Shown one piece after another: positions 1 through 6,505 of a stretch of 6,549 bases of DNA. Under the pieces are notes generated by a model. The model saw only the letters and a list, made by a program, of their open reading frames with translations, was not told the DNA's origin and made no database searches. A program made the position numbers and the translations under genes. Origin of the DNA: CAKSNH01 sp964422725 (GTDB taxonomy: Bacteria > Bacillota > Clostridia > UBA1381); contig CAYRCC010000067.1 in NCBI GenBank assembly GCA_964422725.1, positions 1 through 6,549 of the forward strand, written 5' to 3'. Every line of letters begins with the position of its first letter. Positions within the stretch are counted from its first letter, which is position 1.

Positions 1-82
1 GTGAATCTTTTTATTTTTTTAGAAAAGTGTCACCCATCATTGACAATTGTACAAATTTTATATGTTTTTTTATAAATCACAC

Positions 83-111
83 TTGAAATTCCGTTCATTT
101 TACTGTATAAT
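83..111 (+). promoter_or_regulatory. sigma-A promoter of the DUF1846 gene
   Basis: A -35 box TTGAAA (83-88, 5 of 6 consensus bases) is followed by an exactly 17-bp spacer and a perfect -10 box TATAAT (106-111). Transcription would begin near 118, leaving a short leader of about 30 nt before the start codon at 148. The upstream DNA is AT-rich, with T-runs at 8-20 and 65-71. A perfect TTGACA at 40-45 has no suitable -10 box at normal spacing, so it is not the preferred call. Confidence 0.8.
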
Positions 112-134
112 TCTTATTTAGAGAATTTATTAAA

Positions 135-140
135 AGAGGT
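135..140 (+). promoter_or_regulatory. Ribosome binding site that decides the DUF1846 start
   Basis: AGAGGT at 135-140 lies 7 nt before ATG 148. A GTG at 139 opens the same frame three codons earlier, but its first bases are part of this Shine-Dalgarno sequence. Initiation there would leave no upstream binding site, so ATG 148 is the start. Confidence 0.75.
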
Positions 141-147
141 GTCTGTA

Positions 148-1638
148 ATGTCTGCAACAGGATTTGATAACAACAAATATTTAAGTATGCAGTCGGAGCA
201 TATCAGGGAACGTATTTCGCAATTTGGCGGAAAACTTTATTTGGAGTTTGGCGGAAAGCTTTTTGACGATTATCACGCATCACGTGTACTCCCGGGCTTT
301 CAACCCGACAGTAAGCTCAAAATGCTCCTGCAGCTTAAAGACAGAGTGGAAATTGTAATAGCAATCAATACATCGGATATTGAAAAAAATAAACTGCGCG
401 GTGATTTGGGCATTACATACGACCTTGACGTTATAAGGCTTATTGATTGTTTCCGTACAATAGGTTTGTATGTTGGCAGTGTTGTTATGACACAGTTTAA
501 GGGACAAGCCACCGCCGAGGCATTTCAAAAACGTTTGGAAACTCTCGGAGTTAAGGTTTACCGCCACTACCCTATTGACGGGTATCCGTCGGACATTGCA
601 AAAATTGTAAGTGACGAAGGATACGGCAAAAACGAGTATATCGAAACCAAGCGCGAACTTGTGGTTGTTACCGCTCCGGGACCGGGCAGCGGCAAAATGG
701 CTACTTGCCTTTCTCAGCTTTATCACGAGCATAAGCGCGGAATTGAGGCAGGCTATGCAAAATTTGAAACTTTCCCTATCTGGAACATACCGCTCAATCA
801 CCCTGTAAACCTCGCTTACGAGGCGGCAACAGCCGACTTGAACGATGTTAATATGATTGACCCGTTCCACCTTGAGGCTTACGGCAAAACTACGGTAAAC
901 TATAACCGTGATGTTGAGATATTTCCGGTAGTTACGGCAATGTTTGAAAAAATTGTGGGTAAATGCCCTTACAAATCGCCGACCGATATGGGAGTTAATA
1001 TGGCAGGCAACTGCATTGTCGACGATGAGGCTGTGCAAACGGCATCACGCCAGGAAATACTGCGCAGATATTACACCGCCCTGTGTGACCAAAAAAAAGG
1101 GTTGGTTGGCGACGACATTGTGCTGAAACTGAAACTTTTAATGAAAAAAGCCGGCATCACAATGCACGACCGCTGTGTAATCGCGCCGGCACTGCAAAAA
1201 GCCGCTCTTACCGGAGCACCGGCGGCAGCTATGCAACTGCCTGACGGAACCATCGTCACAGGCAAAACCTCCGACCTTTTGGGGGCATCGTCGGCACTGC
1301 TTTTAAACGCACTGAAAACACTTGCCGGAATTGATGACGGAGTACATCTGATTTCACCGGTAATCATCGAGCCTATCCAACACCTGAAAGTCGATCATCT
1401 CGGCAACCGAAATCCGCGTCTGCACACAGATGAGGCGTTGGTGGCACTGTCAATATGTGCGGCTACCGACCCGAAAGCCGAAATGGCAATGGAACAGCTT
1501 TCAAATCTGCGCGGCTGTGAGGTACATTCGTCTGTTATCCTTTCTGCGGTTGACGAAAAAGTTTTCCGTCGTCTGGGCGTAAATCTGACGTGCGAGCCGG
1601 CATATCAGGTAAACACCGATAATGATGTAAAACAGTAA
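148..1638 (+). CDS. DUF1846 (UPF0371) family protein, function unproven
   Basis: This is a complete 496-residue protein that I recognise as the DUF1846/UPF0371 family, widespread in Firmicutes and some Actinobacteria; its length is normal for the family. It begins MSATGFDNNKY and has no signal peptide or membrane segment, so it should be cytosolic. Visible conserved blocks are HIRERI..FGGKLYLEFGGKLFDDYHASRVLPGF near the N-terminus, a glycine-rich P-loop-like TAPGPGSGK (about residues 175-183, lacking the first Gly of a strict Walker A), HPVNLAYEAATADL (about 218-231), GVNMAGNCI (about 282-290), and a Gly/Ala-rich stretch TGKTSDLLGASSA near 370. The P-loop resemblance hints at nucleotide or phosphate binding, but no reaction can be assigned from sequence. 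The gene is monocistronic, with its own strong promoter and a hairpin terminator. It shows no visible link to the convergent restriction genes and is probably core genome flanking them. An A8 run at 1091-1098 does not break the frame. Confidence 0.9.
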   Translation: MSATGFDNNKYLSMQSEHIRERISQFGGKLYLEFGGKLFDDYHASRVLPGFQPDSKLKMLLQLKDRVEIVIAINTSDIEKNKLRGDLGITYDLDVIRLIDCFRTIGLYVGSVVMTQFKGQATAEAFQKRLETLGVKVYRHYPIDGYPSDIAKIVSDEGYGKNEYIETKRELVVVTAPGPGSGKMATCLSQLYHEHKRGIEAGYAKFETFPIWNIPLNHPVNLAYEAATADLNDVNMIDPFHLEAYGKTTVNYNRDVEIFPVVTAMFEKIVGKCPYKSPTDMGVNMAGNCIVDDEAVQTASRQEILRRYYTALCDQKKGLVGDDIVLKLKLLMKKAGITMHDRCVIAPALQKAALTGAPAAAMQLPDGTIVTGKTSDLLGASSALLLNALKTLAGIDDGVHLISPVIIEPIQHLKVDHLGNRNPRLHTDEALVALSICAATDPKAEMAMEQLSNLRGCEVHSSVILSAVDEKVFRRLGVNLTCEPAYQVNTDNDVKQ

Positions 1639-1657
1639 CTGCTGTATATTTTACAAT

Positions 1658-1692
1658 AAAACGGCTGATTCCTCTGTGGATTCAGCCGTTTT
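1658..1692. terminator. Bidirectional intrinsic terminator between convergent genes
   Basis: The left arm AAAACGGCTGA (1658-1668) pairs perfectly with TCAGCCGTTTT (1682-1692). After one T-T mismatch the stem continues with TCC (1670-1672) against GGA (1678-1680), closing on the 5-nt loop TCTGT. The stem ends in A4 on the left and T4 on the right, so it can terminate on both strands; reading leftward the T-run continues as TTTTATT. It lies 19 bp after the DUF1846 stop and 28 bp beyond the res stop, so it probably ends both transcripts. Confidence 0.85.
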
Positions 1693-1720
1693 GCGTGCAT
1701 TGATTTTGCAGTTCTTATTT

Positions 1721-4700
1721 TTATAACTCTTCCATAACGTCCAATAATTTCTCATAACTGTCAACTTCTTTATACTTGACATTCTCGGTTGAAATTTCAT
1801 TGAACAATTTCTTTGCACATTCAATTTTTGAATTCTCAATAAGTCGGTTATTATTGTTGTTCGTCGTCCCTTTTGTTTCGGCAATAAAATAAATGTGCTT
1901 TACCGTTCCCTCATAAAAAGCAATTGCCCAGTCCGGAGAGTAGTTGCCGACGGGTGTCGGAATACGAAAACCCCTGGGCAATTTTGCATAAACACAAACT
2001 TCCTTGGCTTCCTCCAATCTTTCGGCGAATTTCTTTTCTACGCTTTCTTTTGACAGACCGTCCGTAACTACATAGTCCTGGATATGCTTTTTTGCTGCCA
2101 AGAGTCTGGAAATATCTTTTACGCATTTTTCGGCTGTGAAAATTGAATTTTCGTATTTTCCCTCAATCTCATTATATGTAATATCAGAAACTATTGCGGT
2201 TGCTTTCTCATCTTTAATTAGCTTTATAACATTATCTATAAATTCCTCCGGATTGCATTTATACATCATTTTTTTATCCGCACTCATACCCTGCAGTATT
2301 TTTGCGACGGTTCTCCTCGTAAGTGTTGTACCCTTGGCAATTTTTCCTACAAGGTCATATTTAACCGAGCTTACTTGGAAATACTTTAATGATTTTGTAC
2401 TTGTCTTTTCGTCACCAAAGGATTCGCCTCGGTCAATTTCTTGTTCATTCATCTTGTCTTTCTGCCGACCGACTGTCGCTGTGTATTTGAGCTGTGTGAC
2501 AAAAAGCTTGCTGTTAATCTTATTTATCGACTTTTCAATCAATTTATTTGAATCAAAATGCACTGTATAAGCATATTTTTTATTGATTTTGTTCCACAAC
2601 TCCGTAAATTCCTTTTTATAGAAATTGTCGTTAAGCGGATTTTGCGTTACCTTTGTTTCGTGTCCGTCGGAAACTATTTTATCCAGTACACTGTCATCAT
2701 AAACAGCGCGTATAAGCTCATGCACACCGTCCGAAATACTTTTCAACTCCTCCGGCAAAGACTCACAAGTTCCGTTCTTTACGGCTTCTCTGTATTTAGC
2801 CGCAACACTGTCATCGGTATTAATATAATCATTTTTAATCAAATATTTGTAAATCGCTTTCGCTTGCTTTTCGTCAATGACAACCGGCATACCGTCCATA
2901 TCCTTAACGGTCTTGCCTACAAAATATTCTATTTCAGCCTTTGTCGGTCTGTCGTAGAGAACGGTTTTAATATCGGCTTGCAAATCGCTTACAAACGTCT
3001 TATAGCTTTCACTGGCAATTACGGTAAGCAAATTCACATCGTGTACAGCTTCACCCAAACTATCGGCGTCCATTCTGTTTCCGGCTTGATTTACACACAA
3101 ACGGAGTCCTCTGCCGACCTCCTGACGTTTTGCCGTCTGACTGTCGGAATGTTTCAGCGTGCAAATCTGGAACACATTCGGGTTATCCCAACCCTCACGA
3201 AGTGCCGAGTGCGAGAAAATAAACCGCGTCGGTTCATCAAAGCTGAGCAAACGTTCCTTTTGCTTTAAAATAAGCTCATACGCCGAAATATCGTCTGAAA
3301 ATTCACTTCCGCGCTTTAACTTGCTGTCTATGCTTTTTCCGGTTTTCTTGTCTATACTGAAATAACCGTTATGCACTTTTTTCACGTCGGAGCATTTTTC
3401 TCTTAGATATTTCTGATACGGCGTATCTTCAAGCCGCGTATACTCATTTAATACTTTTATATACTCTTGCTCAAACATTTTTGCGTATTCACCCTGAATC
3501 TCGTCACCGTTTGCATCATATTCCTTATACTTTGCAACCTCGTCAATAAAGAAAAGGGAAAGATTTTTTATCCCCATATTGAACAGCTCTTCCTCTTTTT
3601 CAAAATGGGACAAAATAGTTTCTCTTATCTGAATACGCCGCATATCCTTTTCGGATACGTCACCCACAACATCACCGGTATGAATAACCTCACCGTTTGT
3701 AAATGTAACAGTACCCTTGAATTGGTCAATTTCTGAAATGATATAGCCTTTGTACTGCTCCATTTGATGCGAACTGTAATAAAGATTGTCGTTGACTCCG
3801 AGTATTCTCGTTTCGCGCTTGATTGACTTTTTATGCCCGATTTCAATTTCAATCTTTGCCATAGGCGGATTTTTGGGGGAAATCACAATCTGTTCAAGAA
3901 ACATATATTTGTCCGTTCCCCTCAAATTATACACTTCAAAACCTTTTACCTCGATTTTCTTTACAAGCCTTTTGTTAAACGCCTCAAGCGCGTCCAAAAC
4001 ATATATAAGATTATTCTGCTTTTTGTGCGTTGCGGAATAATTCAGGCAAAACAACGGATTAAAATTCTTTAATGTCTTTTGCGTTACATCTCCGCCCATT
4101 TTCTGCGGTTCGTCAAGTATGATAATCGGTCTGTTTGCCTTGATAACGTCAATCGGGCGGCGAGATGCAAACTCATCACGCTTTGAATAAATAATACGAG
4201 CTTCCTTGCTTTTGCCGTCCTCTTTCAGTGACGATGCAAAAGCCTGCGTATTGATTATCATAACATTTATTCCGGCACTTGCGGAAAAATTGTCGATACT
4301 GTTAAGATTTTTGCTGTCATATACAAAAACTCTCGCTTTCTTTCCGTAATGCTCCATAAAATGCTCGGCTGTTATCTCAAATGATTTTGCCACACCCTCA
4401 CGAATCGCAATACTCGGCACTACAACTATAAACTTGTTCCAACCGTATTTTTTGTTAAGCTCAAACATCGTTTTGATGTATACATAGGTTTTTCCCGTAC
4501 CCGTTTCCATTTCTATGTCAAGCGAGCATCTGCCGAAATCTTTTACAAGTTTCGGAGAAAGTTTAATGTTGTTTTCACTCTGCAATTTGTGTATATTTCC
4601 CAAAAGCTGTTCGTCGGTCAACTCCACTGCCGCGTTTTTGAAACCCGTTTCGTCCTCAAAATCAAGAATTTCTCCGTATTCATCGGCAATTGCAAGCGAC

Positions 4701-4843
4701 GTTTGTTTATTGCGCTCCGGCTGTTGTTTTCCTAAATCTCTGCGGTATTCAAAACGCGTGTAACAGCCCTGTCCGGCAAACACATCGCAAACCGCATTTA
4801 CCGCTTCGGTTTGATATTGTTGTATTTTAAAATTAAATTTCAA
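1721..4843 (-). CDS. res: Type III restriction enzyme Res subunit (helicase-nuclease)
   Basis: This complete 1040-residue protein has the layout of the restriction subunit of type III restriction-modification systems. Such subunits use ATP to communicate along DNA from Mod-bound recognition sites and then cleave. Visible SF2 helicase motifs are a Q-like N-terminus (IQQYQTEAVNAV, 8-19), Walker A ETGTGKT (113-119), a DEAD-box variant LDEPQK (243-248), motif III SAT (270-272), motif V region HSALREGWDNPNVFQI (545-560) and motif VI QEVGRGLRL (574-582). The C-terminal nuclease is of PD-(D/E)xK type: SPDWAI with D971, then ETK with E989 and K991, so the catalytic triad looks intact. Five Asn (995-999) follow the active-site strand. 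The start is TTG at 4843, supported by AGAGGTG 7 nt upstream; the next Met is residue 112, inside Walker A, so no later start is possible. The AlbA_2 gene lies 160 bp upstream on the same strand. No Mod is present in the window, so activity depends on one outside it. Confidence 0.92.
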   Translation of the reverse strand: MKFNFKIQQYQTEAVNAVCDVFAGQGCYTRFEYRRDLGKQQPERNKQTSLAIADEYGEILDFEDETGFKNAAVELTDEQLLGNIHKLQSENNIKLSPKLVKDFGRCSLDIEMETGTGKTYVYIKTMFELNKKYGWNKFIVVVPSIAIREGVAKSFEITAEHFMEHYGKKARVFVYDSKNLNSIDNFSASAGINVMIINTQAFASSLKEDGKSKEARIIYSKRDEFASRRPIDVIKANRPIIILDEPQKMGGDVTQKTLKNFNPLFCLNYSATHKKQNNLIYVLDALEAFNKRLVKKIEVKGFEVYNLRGTDKYMFLEQIVISPKNPPMAKIEIEIGHKKSIKRETRILGVNDNLYYSSHQMEQYKGYIISEIDQFKGTVTFTNGEVIHTGDVVGDVSEKDMRRIQIRETILSHFEKEEELFNMGIKNLSLFFIDEVAKYKEYDANGDEIQGEYAKMFEQEYIKVLNEYTRLEDTPYQKYLREKCSDVKKVHNGYFSIDKKTGKSIDSKLKRGSEFSDDISAYELILKQKERLLSFDEPTRFIFSHSALREGWDNPNVFQICTLKHSDSQTAKRQEVGRGLRLCVNQAGNRMDADSLGEAVHDVNLLTVIASESYKTFVSDLQADIKTVLYDRPTKAEIEYFVGKTVKDMDGMPVVIDEKQAKAIYKYLIKNDYINTDDSVAAKYREAVKNGTCESLPEELKSISDGVHELIRAVYDDSVLDKIVSDGHETKVTQNPLNDNFYKKEFTELWNKINKKYAYTVHFDSNKLIEKSINKINSKLFVTQLKYTATVGRQKDKMNEQEIDRGESFGDEKTSTKSLKYFQVSSVKYDLVGKIAKGTTLTRRTVAKILQGMSADKKMMYKCNPEEFIDNVIKLIKDEKATAIVSDITYNEIEGKYENSIFTAEKCVKDISRLLAAKKHIQDYVVTDGLSKESVEKKFAERLEEAKEVCVYAKLPRGFRIPTPVGNYSPDWAIAFYEGTVKHIYFIAETKGTTNNNNNRLIENSKIECAKKLFNEISTENVKYKEVDSYEKLLDVMEEL

Positions 4844-4850
4844 TCTTTTT

Positions 4851-4857
4851 CACCTCT
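4851..4857 (-). promoter_or_regulatory. Ribosome binding site for the TTG-started res gene
   Basis: On the minus strand AGAGGTG (4857 to 4851) stands 7 nt before TTG 4843-4841. The family-typical N-terminus (MKFNFKIQQYQ) begins exactly at this TTG, so the weak initiation codon looks genuine and is paired with a strong Shine-Dalgarno sequence. Confidence 0.75.
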
Positions 4858-4871
4858 CGTATAAATGTAGT

Positions 4872-4893
4872 GGCAAGTTACCGGCAAGTTAAA
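4872..4893. repeat. 22-bp direct repeat, res-proximal copy
   Basis: This copy is identical over 22 bp to the copy at 4982-5003. On the plus strand it is two 11-mers, GGCAAGTTACC and GGCAAGTTAAA, so it carries GGCAAGTTA twice at an 11-bp interval. On the minus strand, in the direction of res transcription, the units read AACTTGCC. Identity ends at both edges: the flanking bases differ between copies. It lies in the res leader, 14 bp upstream of the ribosome binding site. Confidence 0.9.
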
Positions 4894-4935
4894 AAATCAC
4901 TGAATATATCAACGATAGCCTTCAAAAAACCACTA

Positions 4936-4959
4936 TATATTGCGAATTTGCGTAATATA
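4936..4959. repeat. Weak AT-rich inverted repeat in the res leader
   Basis: TATATTGCG (4936-4944) pairs with CGTAATATA (4951-4959) with one G-T wobble and a 6-nt loop. It is AT-rich and lies in the middle of the 88 bp between the two 22-bp direct repeats, next to a T8 run at 4963-4970. It may be a weak RNA hairpin or a protein-binding dyad, but it is also compatible with chance in such AT-rich DNA. It is not followed by a T-run in the res direction, so it does not look like a terminator of the upstream gene. Confidence 0.3.
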
Positions 4960-4986
4960 ATATTTTTTTTGCGGTATACCCGGCAA
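4957..4986 (-). promoter_or_regulatory. Candidate promoter for res
   Basis: On the minus strand TTGCCG (4986-4981, 4 of 6 bases) and TATTAT (4962-4957, 5 of 6) are separated by 18 bp. A transcript would begin near 4950, with a leader of about 105 nt containing the res-proximal 22-bp repeat. The -35 hexamer overlaps the other repeat copy. The match is moderate and the DNA is very AT-rich, so res may instead be read mainly from further upstream together with the AlbA_2 gene; no convincing terminator separates them. Confidence 0.35.
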
Positions 4987-5003
4987 GTTACCGGCAAGTT
5001 AAA
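4982..5003. repeat. 22-bp direct repeat, copy abutting the AlbA_2 gene stop
   Basis: This is the second identical copy of the repeat at 4872-4893, offset by 110 bp. It directly follows the stop codon (5006-5004) of the AlbA_2 gene. Its minus-strand units are AACTTGCCGGT and then AACTTGCC, continuing GGG outside the repeat, so here the 10-mer AACTTGCCGG occurs twice in tandem. A perfect palindrome GGTATACC (4973-4980) lies 1 bp beyond its edge. Confidence 0.9.
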
Positions 5004-6452
5004 TTACGCCCACATTGGCATATATTTCATATATCTGGGAGCCGTATCAGGTTCAAGAGGTTTTATCAGACCTAATTCTACAGTATCCTTTATTAAACGA
5101 GAAATACTTCCGGATGAACTATCCTTAAGTCCAAATCTCTTCCGTAATGAACTGTTAGTTAAATACTCACCTTGCACATACTTAATACAAGCATGTAAAT
5201 AGCATGCCCACACCTTATCTTCAGGAGTAATACCTGAGTATGATTTTCCGGAAAACAAACTGACCTTTGTACTATCGGAATAAAGATCTATTTTAGGTGC
5301 AGGAAGATATTGCAATTCACATGTAATAGCTATTTTATCCCATCCGGTACCAAGTTCTTCGCACATACCCAACCTTCGCATGAGAGCAGCAAGATTTTCG
5401 TTTCTTGATTTAGGTGGATTATCAATAATTCTTTTTACATCCACTAAAGGAAGCCCGGGATTCGTTATTTCAATACGGCTTTTGAAAATTTCCACTACCG
5501 GTCCTGTTCCTGTGATTGAAAAGTCTTGATGAATAAGTGCATTTGCAACTGCTTCTCTTATTGCCAGCATAGGATAAGCTGTTTCCTTTTCACGCTTTGC
5601 CCCAATTATAACTTCTTGCGAAGGTATTAGAGCCTCAACATATTTCATCAAACCTTCAAATCCAACAACATATCCTTTTCCACCTATCTCTTCTTTCATC
5701 ATATTAAGACGACTATTATCACCATATTGCACCACTCTAATTGCCTTTCGGCTCAGTTTTGGGAACGCACTTAAGTTTTTTGCAAATAATATTGCCCCTA
5801 GATTTGTAATTGCATAAAGACCGTTATCTTGCTTTTGGAGTATTCCTTCTTCTAAAAGATAATGAGCAATACTGAGTGCATCTTGCGGTTGAGGTATGTC
5901 TGCATTATCAAAATAAACATTATAATCCAATAATCCTAATGCTTCTGTAAGATTTAAATCTGTTTTTGTACTTCGCTCTTCAAATTTGGAAGTGCGTAAT
6001 TTATCCCATAGTTTGGCTTGAATTTCAGGATATTCATTCAATTTTTTTGTGTAACTCCCAATTCTTATATAGTCAACCTTTTCAAACATTACCGTTTGAT
6101 TGGTTGCACTATATATTATGAGCACACCAACTTTTTTATTATTCACATCGACAGATGAAAATTCAAAATCAGCATTACTTGATAATAAACTTCGCAACCA
6201 ATTCTCAAGTTCTTGATTACCCTTTTTCAAAGTTTGCAAATCCTTGTCTGTTCCAACAATTTCATGCGTTTTGTCATTTACACCCCATAGCATATAAGCA
6301 CAGTTTTTTTCGCTTAATACAGCACTGTTAGCCAATGCGCTTATATCCTGTCCTATCATTTTAGGATCATAATTATTGTGCTTAAATTCAAGCCACGAAG
6401 TTTCGTCGGTATATTTTATAAGCTCTTGTACCAATAAGTCTAAATTTTCCAT
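5004..6452 (-). CDS. AlbA_2 (Schlafen-like) and HATPase_c_4 ATP-binding protein
   Basis: This complete 482-residue protein belongs to the COG2865-type group, often annotated as ATP-binding protein, putative transcriptional regulator or RecG C-terminal-like. The AlbA_2 domain covers roughly residues 15-140: SWLEFKHNN (19-27), DISALANSA (36-44), WGVNDKTHEIVGT (56-68). The HATPase_c_4 region shows REAVANALIHQDFS (299-312) with the ATP-site N304, then RIEITNPGLPL (326-336) and RNENLAALMRRLGMCEELGTGWDKI (350-374). A winged-helix-like C-terminus (about 411-482) contains LTNSSLRKRFGL and SISRLIKDTVELGLIKP and ends in the family-typical PMWA. This suggests nucleic-acid binding gated by nucleotide. 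The start ATG 6452 has AAAGGTG (6466-6460) 7 nt upstream. Close same-strand linkage to res suggests an accessory or regulatory part of a type III restriction locus; this is inference. By eye the gene is more AT-rich than the DUF1846 gene, in keeping with transfer. Confidence 0.85.
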   Translation of the reverse strand: MENLDLLVQELIKYTDETSWLEFKHNNYDPKMIGQDISALANSAVLSEKNCAYMLWGVNDKTHEIVGTDKDLQTLKKGNQELENWLRSLLSSNADFEFSSVDVNNKKVGVLIIYSATNQTVMFEKVDYIRIGSYTKKLNEYPEIQAKLWDKLRTSKFEERSTKTDLNLTEALGLLDYNVYFDNADIPQPQDALSIAHYLLEEGILQKQDNGLYAITNLGAILFAKNLSAFPKLSRKAIRVVQYGDNSRLNMMKEEIGGKGYVVGFEGLMKYVEALIPSQEVIIGAKREKETAYPMLAIREAVANALIHQDFSITGTGPVVEIFKSRIEITNPGLPLVDVKRIIDNPPKSRNENLAALMRRLGMCEELGTGWDKIAITCELQYLPAPKIDLYSDSTKVSLFSGKSYSGITPEDKVWACYLHACIKYVQGEYLTNSSLRKRFGLKDSSSGSISRLIKDTVELGLIKPLEPDTAPRYMKYMPMWA

Positions 6453-6459
6453 ATCACAA

Positions 6460-6466
6460 CACCTTT
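6460..6466 (-). promoter_or_regulatory. Ribosome binding site of the AlbA_2 gene
   Basis: AAAGGTG on the minus strand (6466 to 6460) stands 7 nt before ATG 6452-6450 and supports that start. No -35/-10 pair is visible in the 97 bp available upstream, so the gene is probably transcribed from a promoter beyond the window, with the gene preceding it. Confidence 0.65.
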
Positions 6467-6505
6467 CTAAGTCAGTAATCAGAAATTACCACCTCTCCAC
6501 ACTCC

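Noticed and set aside
1..20. T-rich start of the window as the tail of an upstream terminator
   Set aside because: The T-runs at 8-20 would fit, but any stem would lie outside the window and cannot be seen.
40..54. TTGACA with overlapping palindromes ACAATTGT and TTGTACAA, as a second promoter or operator
   Set aside because: No -10 box lies at 16-18 bp from TTGACA. The palindromes are short and AT-rich, so an operator cannot be supported without conservation.
280..1038. Long open frame on the minus strand opposite the DUF1846 gene
   Set aside because: It lies wholly within a well-recognised gene, has no recognisable family features, and its openness follows from the codon use of the sense gene.
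1091..1098. A8 run in the DUF1846 gene as a phase-variation tract
   Set aside because: The frame is intact, it encodes a normal QKKG segment, and an eight-base A-run is common in this base composition; nothing suggests selection for switching.
2136..3268. Plus-strand open frames of 144 and 236 codons opposite res
   Set aside because: They are hydrophobic antisense shadows of the Res helicase frame with no supporting ribosome sites; Res itself is intact across the whole stretch.
4872..5003. CRISPR array
   Set aside because: There are only two copies, each internally repetitive and not dyad-like, with one 88-bp interval and no cas genes; this is too long for a spacer.
4870..5202. 110-codon plus-strand frame spanning the repeats
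   Set aside because: It runs antisense into the C-terminus of the AlbA_2 protein, lacks a clear ribosome site, and its repeated residues only mirror the 22-bp DNA repeats.
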